Source of the DNA: Spongospora subterranea | Taxonomy: Eukaryota; Endomyxa; Phytomyxea; Plasmodiophorida; Plasmodiophoridae | DNA length: 20,660 nt | Reading direction: 5' to 3' | NCBI GenBank assembly: GCA_900404475.1 | Contig: OUQQ01000354.1 | Span: 5,296 to 25,955 of the forward strand | Shown here: positions 1 to 10,913 of the stretch, piece by piece | Numbering within the stretch: position 1 is the first letter of the stretch | Layout: the number at the start of each line of letters is the position of its first letter | Notes under the pieces: model-generated | Told to the model about the DNA's origin: nothing | The model's input: only the letters and a program-made list of their open reading frames with translations | The model's database searches: none | Made by a program: the position numbers and the translations under genes

Positions 1-110
1 TCTAGAGCCAAGACAGGTGTTGGCAGAGTCAACTCAGTCTAGAGCCAAGACAGGTGTTGGCAGAGTCAACTCAGTCTAGAGCCAATACAGGTGTTGGCAG
101 AGTCAACTCG
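1..110. repeat. 37-bp tandem repeat, three copies
   Basis: Three head-to-tail copies of a 37-bp unit starting TCTAGAGCCAAGACAGG lie at 1-37, 38-74 and 75-110. The first two are identical; the third has a G-to-T change and loses one base at its end. The array is cut by the window edge, so its real length is unknown. It is a minisatellite-type repeat with no coding sign. Confidence 0.95.
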
Positions 111-371
111 ACTGAATTGATTCTTCACACCGATGACGGTCGTTGTTCGACAAACGTTGAACGCGGTGCTGTAGAAAATACTCACATTCAAACCGAGCCT
201 CGCCGGTACGGTCACCCAGGAAAAGAGGCAGGGGTGCAGACGATGTTAGTAGGTACTGAACTGTTAACAAGCGAAGTTGTCCTTCTTTTAAGCAATTGAC
301 TTTGAATTGATCAGCGTTAGTTCGACCGCACGGGGAAAGGTTTCGGCCTGTATCAAGGCTGGGGCAAGTCC

Positions 372-835
372 AATCTTCTATGCCCTCAGAGAGCGCTTTT
401 TCGGATCGCGGTCACTTTGTATTCCCGACAGGTCACGCTTGAAGGACGACAATATCTCAATGATGATGAAGCTTCGGTCGTGGAACCGCTTGATGAGTAA
501 TTAGAAACCCCAGTACTGTACCTGTCTATCAATTCAACATCAGATTTGGTGGAAAATTTCAAGGACGACACAGGTGGTGTACTTGACAGTAAGGGTGTCC
601 ATAGGTAGCCGGCGATTCTGGCAAATGTTGAACGATCTTGTTTTCAATGTTGAATTGATAGACCTGGGTTAATTGAGTATTCATCAAGCGGTTCCACGAC
701 CGAAGCGTCATCATAAAGTCGAACACCTGGGCGTTCGACTCTATAACTGAGATATTGTCGTCCTTCAAGCGTGACCTGTCGGGAACTACAAAGTGACCGC
801 TATCCGAAAAAGCGCTCTCTGAGGGCATTGAAGAT
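372..835. repeat. long imperfect inverted repeat 1
   Basis: The left arm (about 372-540) is the reverse complement of the right arm (about 647-835), separated by a loop of about 106 nt. The best block is a perfect 38-nt match, 422-459 against 748-785. The right arm has an extra segment of about 30 nt near 710-747 and several small indels, so the arms have drifted. A transcript through it would fold into a long hairpin. Minus-strand reading frames cross the right arm (559-912), but the left arm breaks the equivalent frame by a one-base indel, so I do not call a gene. Confidence 0.93.
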
Positions 836-1394
836 CCCATGCACATTAGAGTAATCACGCGCCAGAAGTGCAGTTGTCGGAAATCGTTTTTGGTCAATAG
901 AGGTTCCACCACTGCAACACGCCGTCACAAGTATCGCCACTTGTGTGAATTTGAGAAATTCATCAACTTCATCAGCATGGGTGACACGATTTCGTCGTAG
1001 TCATCAAAGGGCTCGAAGGCGGAGATGGGACAAACTCATCTAAATTAATATTTCAAAATTTTCAAAAGAAATAGTATTCAATTTTTTTCCTCATCAACGA
1101 AGGTTTTCACCACAAGAACTCATTTCGGAAACGAAGCATTGACAAGCCGCACGGTAAAAATGCAAGTCCGTGAAGCCGGCTAACTGCCGTGGACAACCCC
1201 TACTTGACAGTCCGTCATGCCAAAAGTGCCGAAAAAGCCCAAGTGCCGTATTTTTACCATACCTGTTTATGTGCCAGGGGGTCAATTATACAATACAAAG
1301 CTGATAGGTACGTTACTCCGTGCCGTACGGTATTTTAGTGCGACAGTGAAACAGCTATTGCGCGGCCTTCCTATGTCGCACTCGGGGATCAATC
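836..1394. other. no supported gene
   Basis: No gene is supported here. A plus-strand frame from an ATG at 1217 is basic (PKVPKKPKCR) and reaches a GT donor at 1308, so it could be a 5' exon of the small gene that follows. I could not join it in phase to the exon at 1395, so it stays uncalled. Confidence 0.4.
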
Positions 1395-1648
1395 ATGAAA
1401 GATGAAACGCATCAGCTCATGTGGTTGCGCCGCTTGTCCTTGACAGTCCTGGATTTCTCCTGGATATTTGTGTAATCCATTCGCGTTTTGGTGATCGAGC
1501 GGGTGGGCGGATGGCGTCCGCTGACCTTCCCCTGCTGAGCGATGATCGGGGATGGGATGAGCTGTCTAGCGATATAGCGGCTGACTATAGTGATTGGACC
1601 CCGTATAATGAGTCGGTCTATAACCCATACAGTATATTGAACATGTAA
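1395..1648 (+). CDS. possible small acidic protein, two exons
   Basis: The proposed exons are 1395-1471 and 1540-1648, joined across a 68-nt intron with donor GTAATC and acceptor CTGAG. The join keeps phase and gives a 61-residue product. The N-terminal half is mixed hydrophobic and basic (MWLRRLSLTVLDFSWIF). The C-terminal half is acidic and tyrosine-rich (DWTPYNESVYNPYS). I recognise no family. The piece may be the 3' end of a longer gene, because the frame is open upstream to about 1345 and a basic reading frame starts at 1217. The evidence is only a fitting intron and protein-like composition; it could be chance. Confidence 0.3.
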
Positions 1649-1899
1649 GCCGGGATCCAAAAAAAAACACACACACATTTAAAACATCGCTGCCGAAACC
1701 ATTTTGTTGACACTTCATCTCGCGTCGCCCCATTTCGGCATACACATCGTTGCGGATCAATAACCACTTTAAATTTACACGATTTTGTCGAGATCGTTTC
1801 CTGCCGTTTCTTCCATTTGCATTTATTCGAAACGGGGCTATTTTGCTGCTTTTCGGTTTTGCGCTCTCATTCGCAAGAATTCTGGGGCTGTTTCTGTTG

Positions 1900-4800
1900 A
1901 TGCGATGGAAATGTGTCAAAAATTACGGCGCTGATTGGTGGCATGTTATCAGACCCGTGAACAGTTCCCCTGGCGTTATGAAATCCCAGTATCGCCGCCT
2001 CAGTCGAATATTCCATCCTGATCGACAATCCACTCCATCGCTTTCGTCCCGGACGATCTTCCCCATCATATCTAGCGCCAACTCGATCCTATCCGTTCCC
2101 TCGTCCCGTATCTCGTTCAATCTGCTTGGATCTGGCCCCAATCCATCACCTGTAATTGTTTTCACCGATCAGCTCCCTCATACGATTTCAACTTGCTCTT
2201 CATCTGTTGGTTTTTGTAGATTTCTCTTTTTGTTTTGTATTTCCAAGTATTCGGTCTCTGTTTCGTGCAAAATCGTTTTGCGTGTTGAACTCGTTGAAAA
2301 ATTTTACAAAAGGCAGATGCGATGTTTGTTTTTACGGTCGATGTTTTTGTGTTGGCAACCTGGGGGGAATCTTAACTGTGGGCTTTTGCTGGCAGAATCT
2401 GGGTATTGATTCGTTTACCGAGTCGCTGCTCACCGATGAGTCGATCGCCGATCAAGTTCTGGACCGGGCCATACAGGTCGAGCTGCAGCATAGAGAGCAT
2501 CAGACTCAACTCCAGCTCGACTGTAAATCTGGTATCAGCCCATTTCATTCGCGACATGTCTCCGGCTTTTACCACTTGAGATTTGTTTTTCTTTTGTTAT
2601 TCATCAATTTATCAAATCTGTCACCATATTTTTATACATGTTTTTTTTTTCTCTCCAAACGGCATAACCCATAATTGTTTTTACGATTGAGACGGTAAAA
2701 TGGATGATGTATTCTGTTTTGTTTTGTTCAGATTGCTGTTTTCTATAGTCATCTTGCGTTTATCAACAATACCCTTCATCCTTACGTGGGGATTGATGCT
2801 GCCAGCTAGATCAATAATGTCGTATGCCCAGGACCGCCGGATCAAACGTCATCCCAGATTCAGAGCCATGTTCTGATCGGTGATAGCATGGACTCGTTCG
2901 GGTTGGGTGGAGTCGTGGCGACTTCGCCTCAGGGTCGGTCGCTGTCGTCACTGCAGTTATCATGGTAACATTCACCAGCGACCTCTTTCCACGTTCATCA
3001 TCGTTAAAACATTTTTGCATCCTTCACCGTTCGCCTTCAAGTTTAAACAACCATGACAATTTTGTTGAAATGCCTTTGCAACATTCGACCACATCATGCG
3101 ATCCGTTTTCAAAGACTGTTTGCATTTATCGTTGCAACTCTGGTCAGGTCACGATTATATGATCGATATACGTCGTGGAAGATGGCGCTGTCGCTAGGAT
3201 TGTCGCCTTCCCTGGATCTGTCGACCAATCACAAGCTTTCGTGGGCGTCGGCCGCGACCGTGGGCCTAACAATTCGTCCCCTGACCCGCCGCGTTCTGTC
3301 CTATTGGATCAGGGCCACGCATGGGTTCTCCAGCGCCGTCGTTGGCGTGTTGGATATCACGCTCGGCCCTAGACCATCCTTATCTTTGGCATTGACAAAC
3401 CGTCCCAAACTACGAACAGGTAGTTTCCGAGGAACGTTATTTATGTTTTTCGATCAGTTTACCATTCTGTTCTACAAGAATGTTTCGCCTATGAACATCA
3501 TTTGACGGACGTTTTCCTTACCGATCAATACTTTGGCGATGTTTAGTGATCTTTTCAATGTCTCGCGGGTCGTGTTGGTTTTCAGCATTTTTGTACAGCC
3601 GTGTTGGCGGTCCTTGGCATCTTTGTTTAGTGGTTTGGTTCCTTTGTGAATAGGGCTCATTCATAGCAGCGGTGATGTTCGTATATCGGGTGCCAATACG
3701 GGTTTTGGGGGCAAACTTGTTTATCGTTTGAGTCCACGATATAGTGTCAGTAACTCGATTAGCTCTCATTTTCACAATCATATCGTCTCGTTACGTTTGT
3801 CAACTTTATTGTTCTCTTCATCCATGAAAGGGCCTATCATTTATCTTTGCGCTTTGCTTGAGGTTTCGCTGTTCATGTTATGACGGTCTGAGTTTCTGAC
3901 AACTGAATTCGGGGCTCGTCGCACAGATATGTGGTCTGATCACCGGATACCTGGACGATATGGGCGTCGAACTGGGAATCAAGCGGTCATTTCAGCCCAC
4001 ATCTCTATCGCTGCAGTATTCCTTGCTGGCCAGCGCACGTGATGGGCTGCAGTTCAATTTCACGTTGGAGAAGGGCAATTGTCGATTCACATTTCCTCTG
4101 CCATTACTGGTTAATATTCACGATTCATCTGTTTTTTTCAAAATCAAAATTGCTAGTTGATGTTTTTGCTGTTTGCGATTGGTTGACAACAGCCAATTGT
4201 CAGACATGGTACATAATGTTTAATTCTTTAAAATTTATACTGCACCTGAACTTGTCATTTGATTGCCGTGTTATCGGTTCGTTCATTCATCAAAATTGTC
4301 AAAATTGCTCTATTTTCAGACGGTTTTGGAATCTGTTTTGCTTCCGATTTGCGATTTCAACACTCGGCTTTGTTCAGCATGATGACGGTGATGTGGCGGT
4401 GAGATGGAAACTGTTGGCCGTTTTCCCGATCATATTCAGTGTGGCGTCTGCTTTCGTCGCTAGATCCTACCGCACCAAGTATTCCGCTTACGGTCTGGAG
4501 TATATCAGGCAACGCCGCGAGGCGCTGCAGTTTCAGAGAGAGCATATTAGAGATGCGGATCGCATCAGGCAAGACCAAGAAGGTTCGTCGTTCTGTTACA
4601 TCATTATCGCAATCCTGCGGTCTTTGTTTTGCTATCTTTTTTCTGACGTTTGAACACTATCTCGTTTCCTCAACATTTGTCCAATGCCAACGAGCCACAG
4701 ATCTGTAATACCTTCTCAATTCGTTTGTCCATTTCCCGAAACACAAATGTGAATGCGCTGATATTGTTTTACAGATCGTAATGGCTTGGTCATCGTCAAC

Positions 4801-5260
4801 GCCGATTTTGGCGATTTGTTTTTGGGTGAAGATTTGAACTCCGACACCGGCGGTGATGATGACGCGGACGATAACGCTAGAGACCCCGAACAGAAGTTCA
4901 GAGACTTGTTCCCAACCACTATGGACGCCATCGTAATCCTTTTTTATTTCACCATGCTAGGATTTTGTCATATGATTTCTCGATAAAGGTTTCTTAATAT
5001 CCATTCTTATACAGACCATCATCATCTTCGATTTGCTAATATTGCGCATGATTTAGGTTCCATTGCAGCTGCAAGTCCATGACGGTCGTATCGTGCTCCC
5101 GGGCCCAATTTCATCGGTCCCCGGTCTGTTCTCGATCCGCAATGGCGCTCTGTGCCGTCTGCGCCTACATTATCGCTACGATGGCGTTGATCATCACTGT
5201 GTTGTGTCGGATCAGGAGGGTCTAGATCTCCCCAATCCGCAACATATTTCACAATTTTAA
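1900..5260 (+). CDS. DNAJC11: DNAJC11-like mitochondrial J-domain protein
   Basis: DNAJC11 is a J-domain protein that in animals associates with the MICOS/SAM complexes and cristae of mitochondria. Exons: 1900-2151, 2396-2531, 2832-2964, 3148-3419, 3654-3745, 3927-4109, 4378-4582, 4775-4932, 5057-5260. Together they give 544 residues (human 559). The J domain lies at about residues 12-75: helix II ends YRRLSRIF, followed by HPD at 39-41. The middle aligns with the DNAJC11 beta-rich region. A hydrophobic stretch in exon 7 (LLAVFPIIFSVASAF) matches the family's membrane segment and is followed by a charged helix. Exon 8 carries LVIVNA (429-434) and exon 9 starts VPLQLQVHDGRIVLP, both diagnostic of the family C-terminus. 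The start at 1900 gives a 12-residue leader; the frame is open upstream to an ATG at 1750. Helix I has DWW where YY is usual. Introns here (86-303 nt) are longer than in the other genes. Confidence 0.95.
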
Positions 5261-6055
5261 TCGCTCATGTTCTAATATACCCATATATTCTCGTGTTTTG
5301 ATTTCGCATTCGCGATCAAACCCCATCGCAAAGTTTAAGAAATCATGTTGGGTCCAATATCACCTGATGAAATCGGCATTGAACCTGACGGATGGCGAAC
5401 CATTATTGAAGTGACCAACGTTTTTTCAATCCTGTCAAGAGCATAAAGTTTGTCCCAATCATCCATTTCATGAAATGTCGTTCGGAATTGTGGAGACAGT
5501 TTCTGGAAGACCAATCGATCACGGTCGAGCGACACGAAGACGTTAATATTTACTGATTCGTGTTGCCTGCGGTGGAAATTAGTACAACAAGTTGGGTCAG
5601 CTTCGAATTTAACAATTCGTATCAATTACGCCAGTGCATCTGGTTACGCGGAACCGCAACAAAATTATAAGGCTTGCCGTTTTCGACTTCACCGCAGACG
5701 AACCCAATACTCGGACAGAACAGTACCTATTTTCACCCTAAAATTCTAGCCCGATCGCGCCATTCGCCGCAGGGTGTGTTCCCCCACAAACCATTCAGCT
5801 ATGATCCGATCGCCAATTGCCTCTAGATGGCTCGACGAGTTGGTGACTGTCGTTGTCGAGCCAGATGGCGCACATGGTTTAACTAACCTGACGCTGTAGG
5901 AACCACAGCAGCCGCCCGCACTCACCAAACCCAAACACCTAATGCAATGGCAGCACCTCAACAATGACCCGATCGAAACGATTGTTCGTCCCTGACCCGG
6001 CAAGTTTGGTACAATGTCGTTGCGGTGCCAGATGGAGCAATCATTTCAACGGAAA
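5261..6055. other. intergenic; weak minus-strand reading frames only
   Basis: A 96-residue minus-strand frame (5335-5625) is charged and protein-like (MDDWDKLYALDRIEKT) but matches nothing I know and has no clear splice partners. A second minus frame spans 5746-6003. Two imperfect direct copies of a segment of about 28 nt (core GTCGTTG then GCCAGATGG) sit near 5848-5876 and 6013-6040; on the minus strand both read APSG followed by a threonine-rich stretch. The region looks like decayed repeat sequence next to inverted repeat 2. Confidence 0.4.
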
Positions 6056-6504
6056 ACCTGTAAATCTCGAACTGACGGATCCATGTCCTGAGGTATCGCG
6101 AATCGCCATCGAACAAAGGGTGGCAGGTCGACCTTGGGCTCTCAGCGGTATGGGCGGTCGATCTCTGTGCAGGCGATGCTGAGGCTAAGAGAATGGCGAT
6201 GGCAGCATTGAAATGGTCCTCCCATCGTCCCGTCAATCTTTCAAGCATCATGGACCTCAATGAAGTTCAGCAGTGTGATCCTGCAGGCGATGGCCATCAC
6301 AGGCCCAGGCGATGGGAGGACCATTATCAATGCTGCCATCGTTTTTGCTTAGGCTCGGCATCGCCTGCAAAAGAATCGACGCCCATATCCATGTACCTCC
6401 TGCTAATCCCGCTACCCGAGAACCAAAAGCCTGTCGGCCACCCTTTTTCAGACGGTAATCCGCGATAGCTTAGAACATGGCTCCGTCAGGTTCGAGTCTT
6501 ACCT
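6056..6504. repeat. long imperfect inverted repeat 2
   Basis: The left arm (about 6056-6227) is the imperfect reverse complement of the right arm (about 6310-6504), around an 82-nt loop. Near the loop, GGTCCTCCCATCG at 6215-6227 pairs with its complement at 6310-6322. Farther out the arms pair through segments such as AAGGGTGGC, CCATGT and CTCGAAC, with small indels. The loop repeats the GCAGGCGATG of the left arm. Read outward from the loop, both arms give a similar peptide (left, minus strand: RYLRTWIRQFEIY; right, plus strand: LRTWLRQ after a stop codon), faintly like retrotransposon Gag. It is probably a folded-back pair of repeat copies. Confidence 0.9.
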
Positions 6505-6897
6505 CGCCCTCAAACAGCAGATTATTAACGCTACTGACAATCGGCAGGTTTTTTGCTGGGGATCACAATCGGTGAACGGCGAAACATGCTGTCACAACGC
6601 TGCCGGCGCATCCACATGGCATCCGCTGCGAGCGCCACCCGGTATTGCCAAAACACGACAAACTTCGGTGGAAAGTTTGACCTGCGCAGTCCAAACTTTT
6701 TCGACGCGTGAGACACTGTTGGGAGTTGTTACACATTGTGAGTTATGTGGTGTATATATGGTGCAGTGCGAGAGTGTGTCTGCTCGACCCCCCTAATTTA
6801 AGGTGGTGCTTTGTCCTCGCTCCATATCCCGTTTGAGATCAGCCCATTGTCGTTCGCGCCATCGTCGCCAGCACAGTATCAGCATACAGCCCTAGCC
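6505..6897. other. upstream region of PSMA7
   Basis: I see no gene here. The stretch lies between inverted repeat 2 and the PSMA7 start and should hold its promoter and 5' leader. A TATATA at about 6754-6759 is about 140 bp before the start codon and could be a TATA element, but such a short match is weak evidence. Confidence 0.3.
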
Positions 6898-8056
6898 ATG
6901 TCCTGTCAGTCGCCTTCATGCTAAAATTGTTTTCTAGCTGCTATCCTCGTTTCCGCTTCTGGTTCCCAGTTTCTCCTTGTTTTATGGAATCAATTTTTTG
7001 CTATGACGCGTTTATTTTGCTGATTTGTTTACAGATGATCGCGCGTTGACAACATTTAGTCCCGGTAAGTCAAGGCATTGTATATTTCATGTTAAACGTT
7101 AAGGCGAAACAATTAGATGGTCACCTGTTTCAAGTTGAATACGCAATGGAAGCTGTTCACAAAGGAGCAACAGCTGTACTGTAGAGGCACATGATTCTAT
7201 CGCCATTCAACTAAATCTGCCATCCCAGATTGGTATTAGAGGTCCGGATGCGATTATCCTTGCTGTTGAGAAGAAATCTACTGCAAAATTGCAGGTGCGT
7301 GCTCGTATTGTGTTATTTTATAGTTTCAAGACACACTAAACATCACTGAAAGGACTCAAGAACAATTAAGAAGGTAGCCAAGCTTGATGACCATATCGTG
7401 CTGGCATTTGCTGGATTGACGGCCGATGCGCGCGTGTTGGTGAAGCTGGCCCGTCGCGAGTGTCAATCGTATCGATTAACTGTCGAAGACGCGTGCTCAG
7501 TAGAATATATTGCCCGATATATCGCCCTGCAACAGCAGGAATACACCCAGGTAATCAGCACAACATTAGCCCATCGACACAACTGTGAGCTGATCGAATC
7601 GGTTAGCGCGGTGGTCGTCGCCCGTTCGGCATATCGACGTTGATCATCGGGTTTGACAACGACGGCACCCCTCGTTTATACCAGACCGACCCTTCCGGTA
7701 CTTACACGGCGTGGCGAGCGAACGCCACCGGTCGCAATTCCAAAACTGTTCGCGAATTTCTAGAGACTCGCTACCAGGATAATCAGACCGCCGATGTACG
7801 TTATCCGTGAATAAGAATTGTATTCGCAAGAAAAATTCACATAAGTTGATAGGAATCAACCAAGCTCGCCGTGCGAGCTCTACTTGAGGTAGTAGAATCG
7901 GGCAGCAAGAATATTGAGATTTCTATATTGCGGCGCGGCGCCGCTCTTGAATACCTGTCCGAGAAAGAAGTCGACGATCTAGTTACCGAAATAGAGGCCG
8001 AGAAAGCCAAGGAAGAAGCCGAGAAGAAGGCCAAGAAATCTGAAGGCAATAAATAG
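6898..8056 (+). CDS. PSMA7: 20S proteasome subunit alpha-4 (alpha type 7)
   Basis: This is a non-catalytic alpha-ring subunit of the 20S proteasome, which gates substrate entry in cytosol and nucleus. Seven exons: 6898-6904, 7035-7064, 7117-7175, 7229-7294, 7353-7550, 7607-7795, 7853-8056, giving 250 residues (human PSMA7 248). The first exon is only seven nucleotides (ATGTCCT) and supplies the start of [20 protein letters not shown], the alpha-subunit N-terminal signature that forms the gate. Downstream landmarks are [50 protein letters not shown] and a lysine/glutamate-rich tail. All junctions are GT-AG; the first intron is 130 nt and the others 52-58 nt. The alpha-4 assignment rests on the whole-length match. 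The gene converges on the membrane-protein gene, with only 61 nt between the two stop codons. Confidence 0.98.
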
Positions 8057-8068
8057 TGTACCGGCTAT

Positions 8069-8074
8069 AATAAA
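8069..8074 (+). terminator. poly(A) signal of PSMA7
   Basis: AATAAA lies 13 nt after the PSMA7 stop. A second AATAAA spans the last codons just before the stop (8049-8054). Confidence 0.6.
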
Positions 8075-8116
8075 TGGGTTGTATCCTTCTACAGCTGTTT
8101 TGCTAAGTTCGTATAA

Positions 8117-8122
8117 TTTATT
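8117..8122 (-). terminator. poly(A) signal overlapping a stop codon
   Basis: On the minus strand AATAAA reads from 8122 to 8117 and its TAA (8120-8118) is the stop codon of the membrane-protein gene. The signal therefore sits in the last codons, and the 3' UTR must be very short or use another signal. Confidence 0.5.
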
Positions 8123-10800
8123 GTAGACCAATAACGATAACTGTCAAGTGTGTCATACCAGCTAACGTCCAGCAGATAACTGATATTTTTCTATGTCGAG
8201 ATGCCTTTGTCAGCACATCTTCTGCTGTAAATGGCTTATCGGTGTCGTATCCTTCTGTTAAATCTAACCACCACCATTCTTGAAGTGCCTTACACACCAA
8301 GCCCATCGATATTTGGCATAGAACACAGCTCAGAACCTGTTATGTTTCATACATTACCGGTACAATCGTACATAAAAATGTCTGTTGATCGTACCTGCAG
8401 TAACAATCGGTATTGCAAGCCTCTCAAAAGCCGGCATAGCTCTTGTTCCGTTTCTACGACGATATCGGACGAATCACATATCGAGCTATCCAACAATACT
8501 TTCATTACATCATCAGCTTTACATTCATCGTCCTGACTGTTTTCTCTCCTTCTATATAACCGTATCTAGGCTCAACATCATGACATTCTCGTATTCTCGA
8601 TTGCTCACCTTTGATCCTCAACTTGAAATTCGCCTAATCCCAGCGTTGTCCCTATTTCAAAATAATCCTCCATCTCGTCCATTATATACTGGCAACTTCC
8701 CAGCACATCCGAATCTTCTCCGTTACCTCCTGATAATCGATGCAATAACGGAATCCAACCTAGCCCTATAACAATAAACGTTGCTCTCTTCGTAATCCAC
8801 TCACAATCGCTTAACTCGCTTACGAATACCAATCACATGACGGCAATGGTTCCTTACTTCTCGCCGGATAATATTTTCTTGATCCGTATTGGACCATCTC
8901 AACATCAGATCACTGAAGATATAGCACAGGGACACGATGATGATGATAATATGCAATCTGGATATAACCCAATAAAATACAATTCTGATTTTCTTGTTCG
9001 TTGATAACATGTTTCGCTTACGGACATGAATGATCTAAGGCAACAAGGTGGTGAAAACGGCAGTACGACTAATAGCAATTCTGACACGTCTATTACCTGC
9101 CTCGCATGACGAATATACGAGGCGATTCGCAACGCTATATCGCAATATGAAAAAACAATGGCCATCTTTCCTATCCACCAGACCACGTCCGTGAATACAG
9201 TCGTGTAGTCGGCACTCGTAAACGACGATTGGGTTTGTAGCACTGAAAGCAACGTCGATTTATAGGCATCTAATTGGGATGAATTCTCTGGAGATTTATG
9301 TCTAGATTTGAGTCTGATATCTACGTAATCCTACAAACAGGCGGAAATAATGTCAATTTGTTGAAGCACATGATATAGGAGTATTCTGTCGCAGACCTGG
9401 ATTCTGTTGGGAAGCATAACAGATATAATGCCAGATGGATCAATGCTCTCGCGAAAGTCTGATCAAGTTCGAAACCATCATCAGAATTTTCATCATCATC
9501 ATTGTGGGCTTACATGAACCTACTATTAATCGCACCACTAACCGATGGAATTGAAAATGTCGCCGGTATGTAGCTGGTACCGAGTTCAGAAAATAAGTTG
9601 AGGAAATTCGGACGTCGTCCAATGTCGGTTCCGTGGTCAAACTGGGGCTCGAACACAGATTGGCATCGGTGAAAAATTTCGTGCTCAGATTGACGATTCG
9701 CCTGGGTAATCTCATTACATGCGGTTTCAACTAAATTCAGGTAGGCCACGGCAGACGATTTGAGTTCGTCCAGTCGCAATCGATTACAGCCTGCAAGCAA
9801 ATTTCAATATAGCAATAAGAATATTATTCAAATTTTTACTCGATATGCGCTTATAGTTTTGAAAATACGTCAGATTTTTTGACGAAACCTCGTCGTCGAT
9901 AAACTCTGAATACCTTTCAAACAGGTGGCGCGAGGCAGCCGCAGTGACTGAAGGAGGAGGAAGGGAACCATGACCATGTAGAAAACGGACCTAAATAATG
10001 TTTGCGAGCGTTGATTTGTACGGATGGGTATACAAACAGCTACAGCGGAAGACAACATACGCTGGTTATGGTGTTGAACACGATGAGAATCACGAGACAC
10101 ACCAGCTTGATTGTGAGTCGCCGCGACGTTGTGACCTCGATGAGCTGACCATCTTGCCCCACGCCCACCGTAGCATTCTTCACAACGTCTTTGAACGAAT
10201 CATGATCATCTGGTCCCCGTATAGGATCCTGTTGACACGTTATATCGTAGTCAGATGCATGACAAGGCAGTGACCCGATGGGGGACAGGCACTGATATGA
10301 GGGCGTGTGGTCATATATGTGACAGGGGAGCACTGCATCCCCTGTAATCCCATCGTGTAACAAAACGAGGTATGCATGTTACGATACTATCAGGAACTAT
10401 CGTAACTGGCCTGCAGCCTTTAGATGGAGTGTGACCAAGTGGTCTGCCTTCGTAGCGACAACACCCCGGCATATTTGGCTGGGCTGTCGTGATGAATGTG
10501 CAGCAACGTTCGCTAGCGTTGGAGAAGAATGGCGTTCAGGGCAATGGCGGCTTCTCAGTGATGGTATTGTGAGGTAACCACTGCAGTCTACACCAGATCC
10601 CCCATCGGCAAGCTGACAGCAGTTACCTGTTCAACAATCTCTATGAGGTCGTCAAGGACAAAACCCGACTCCTGTTCATCGTCGATATGGTCTGTTTGCG
10701 ACCAGTCCAATGAAATCTGATCAATATCATCCTCGCTTTCCACTCTCGCATGAGCTGTGTTATTTCTGCCATTTCCACTGCTCAACGATCTCCTTCTCAT
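8118..10800 (-). CDS. unidentified multi-spanning membrane protein
   Basis: This is a multi-exon gene of unknown function. Exons in coding order: about 10660-10800, 10465-10612, 10103-10341, 9991-10039, 9840-9947, 9581-9790, 9397-9508, 9097-9313, 8858-9034, 8609-8787, 8395-8536, 8118-8336. They give about 646 residues. All joins from 10103 down agree in phase; the first two junctions are uncertain (exon 1 could instead run to 10627). The N-terminus is acidic and serine-rich. A cysteine-rich segment follows (PCHIYDHTPSYQCLSPIG, then four more Cys or nearby polar residues), then helical, charged stretches. Hydrophobic segments lie near 10060-10100 (if retained), 9120-9190, 8900-8990 (with an Ile run), 8735-8787 and 8121-8175. 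I looked for known families (vezatin, DC-STAMP, KAR5-like) without a convincing match. It converges with PSMA7 and is 119 nt downstream of the next gene. Confidence 0.7.
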
Positions 10801-10913
10801 TATGATTTCCAGTAATTACCTGTAGTTCCTGACTATTTACCAAAAACATCATCGTCTGTCAAACCCATCAACGTTCAATAAACACTGACAAGAAAAATAC
10901 ACAAGTATTATTT

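Noticed and set aside
559..912. 117-residue minus-strand frame over the right arm of hairpin 1 as a gene
   Set aside because: The left-arm copy of the same sequence breaks the frame, there is no known domain, and the frame follows the repeat boundaries.
5335..5625. 96-residue minus-strand reading frame as a gene
   Set aside because: It is protein-like but has no recognised domain, no splice partners and lies in repeat-rich sequence, so it is only mentioned.
6481..6504. GGTTCGAGTC-like sequence as the T-arm of a tRNA
   Set aside because: No acceptor, D or anticodon stems fit around it, and it is an arm of inverted repeat 2.
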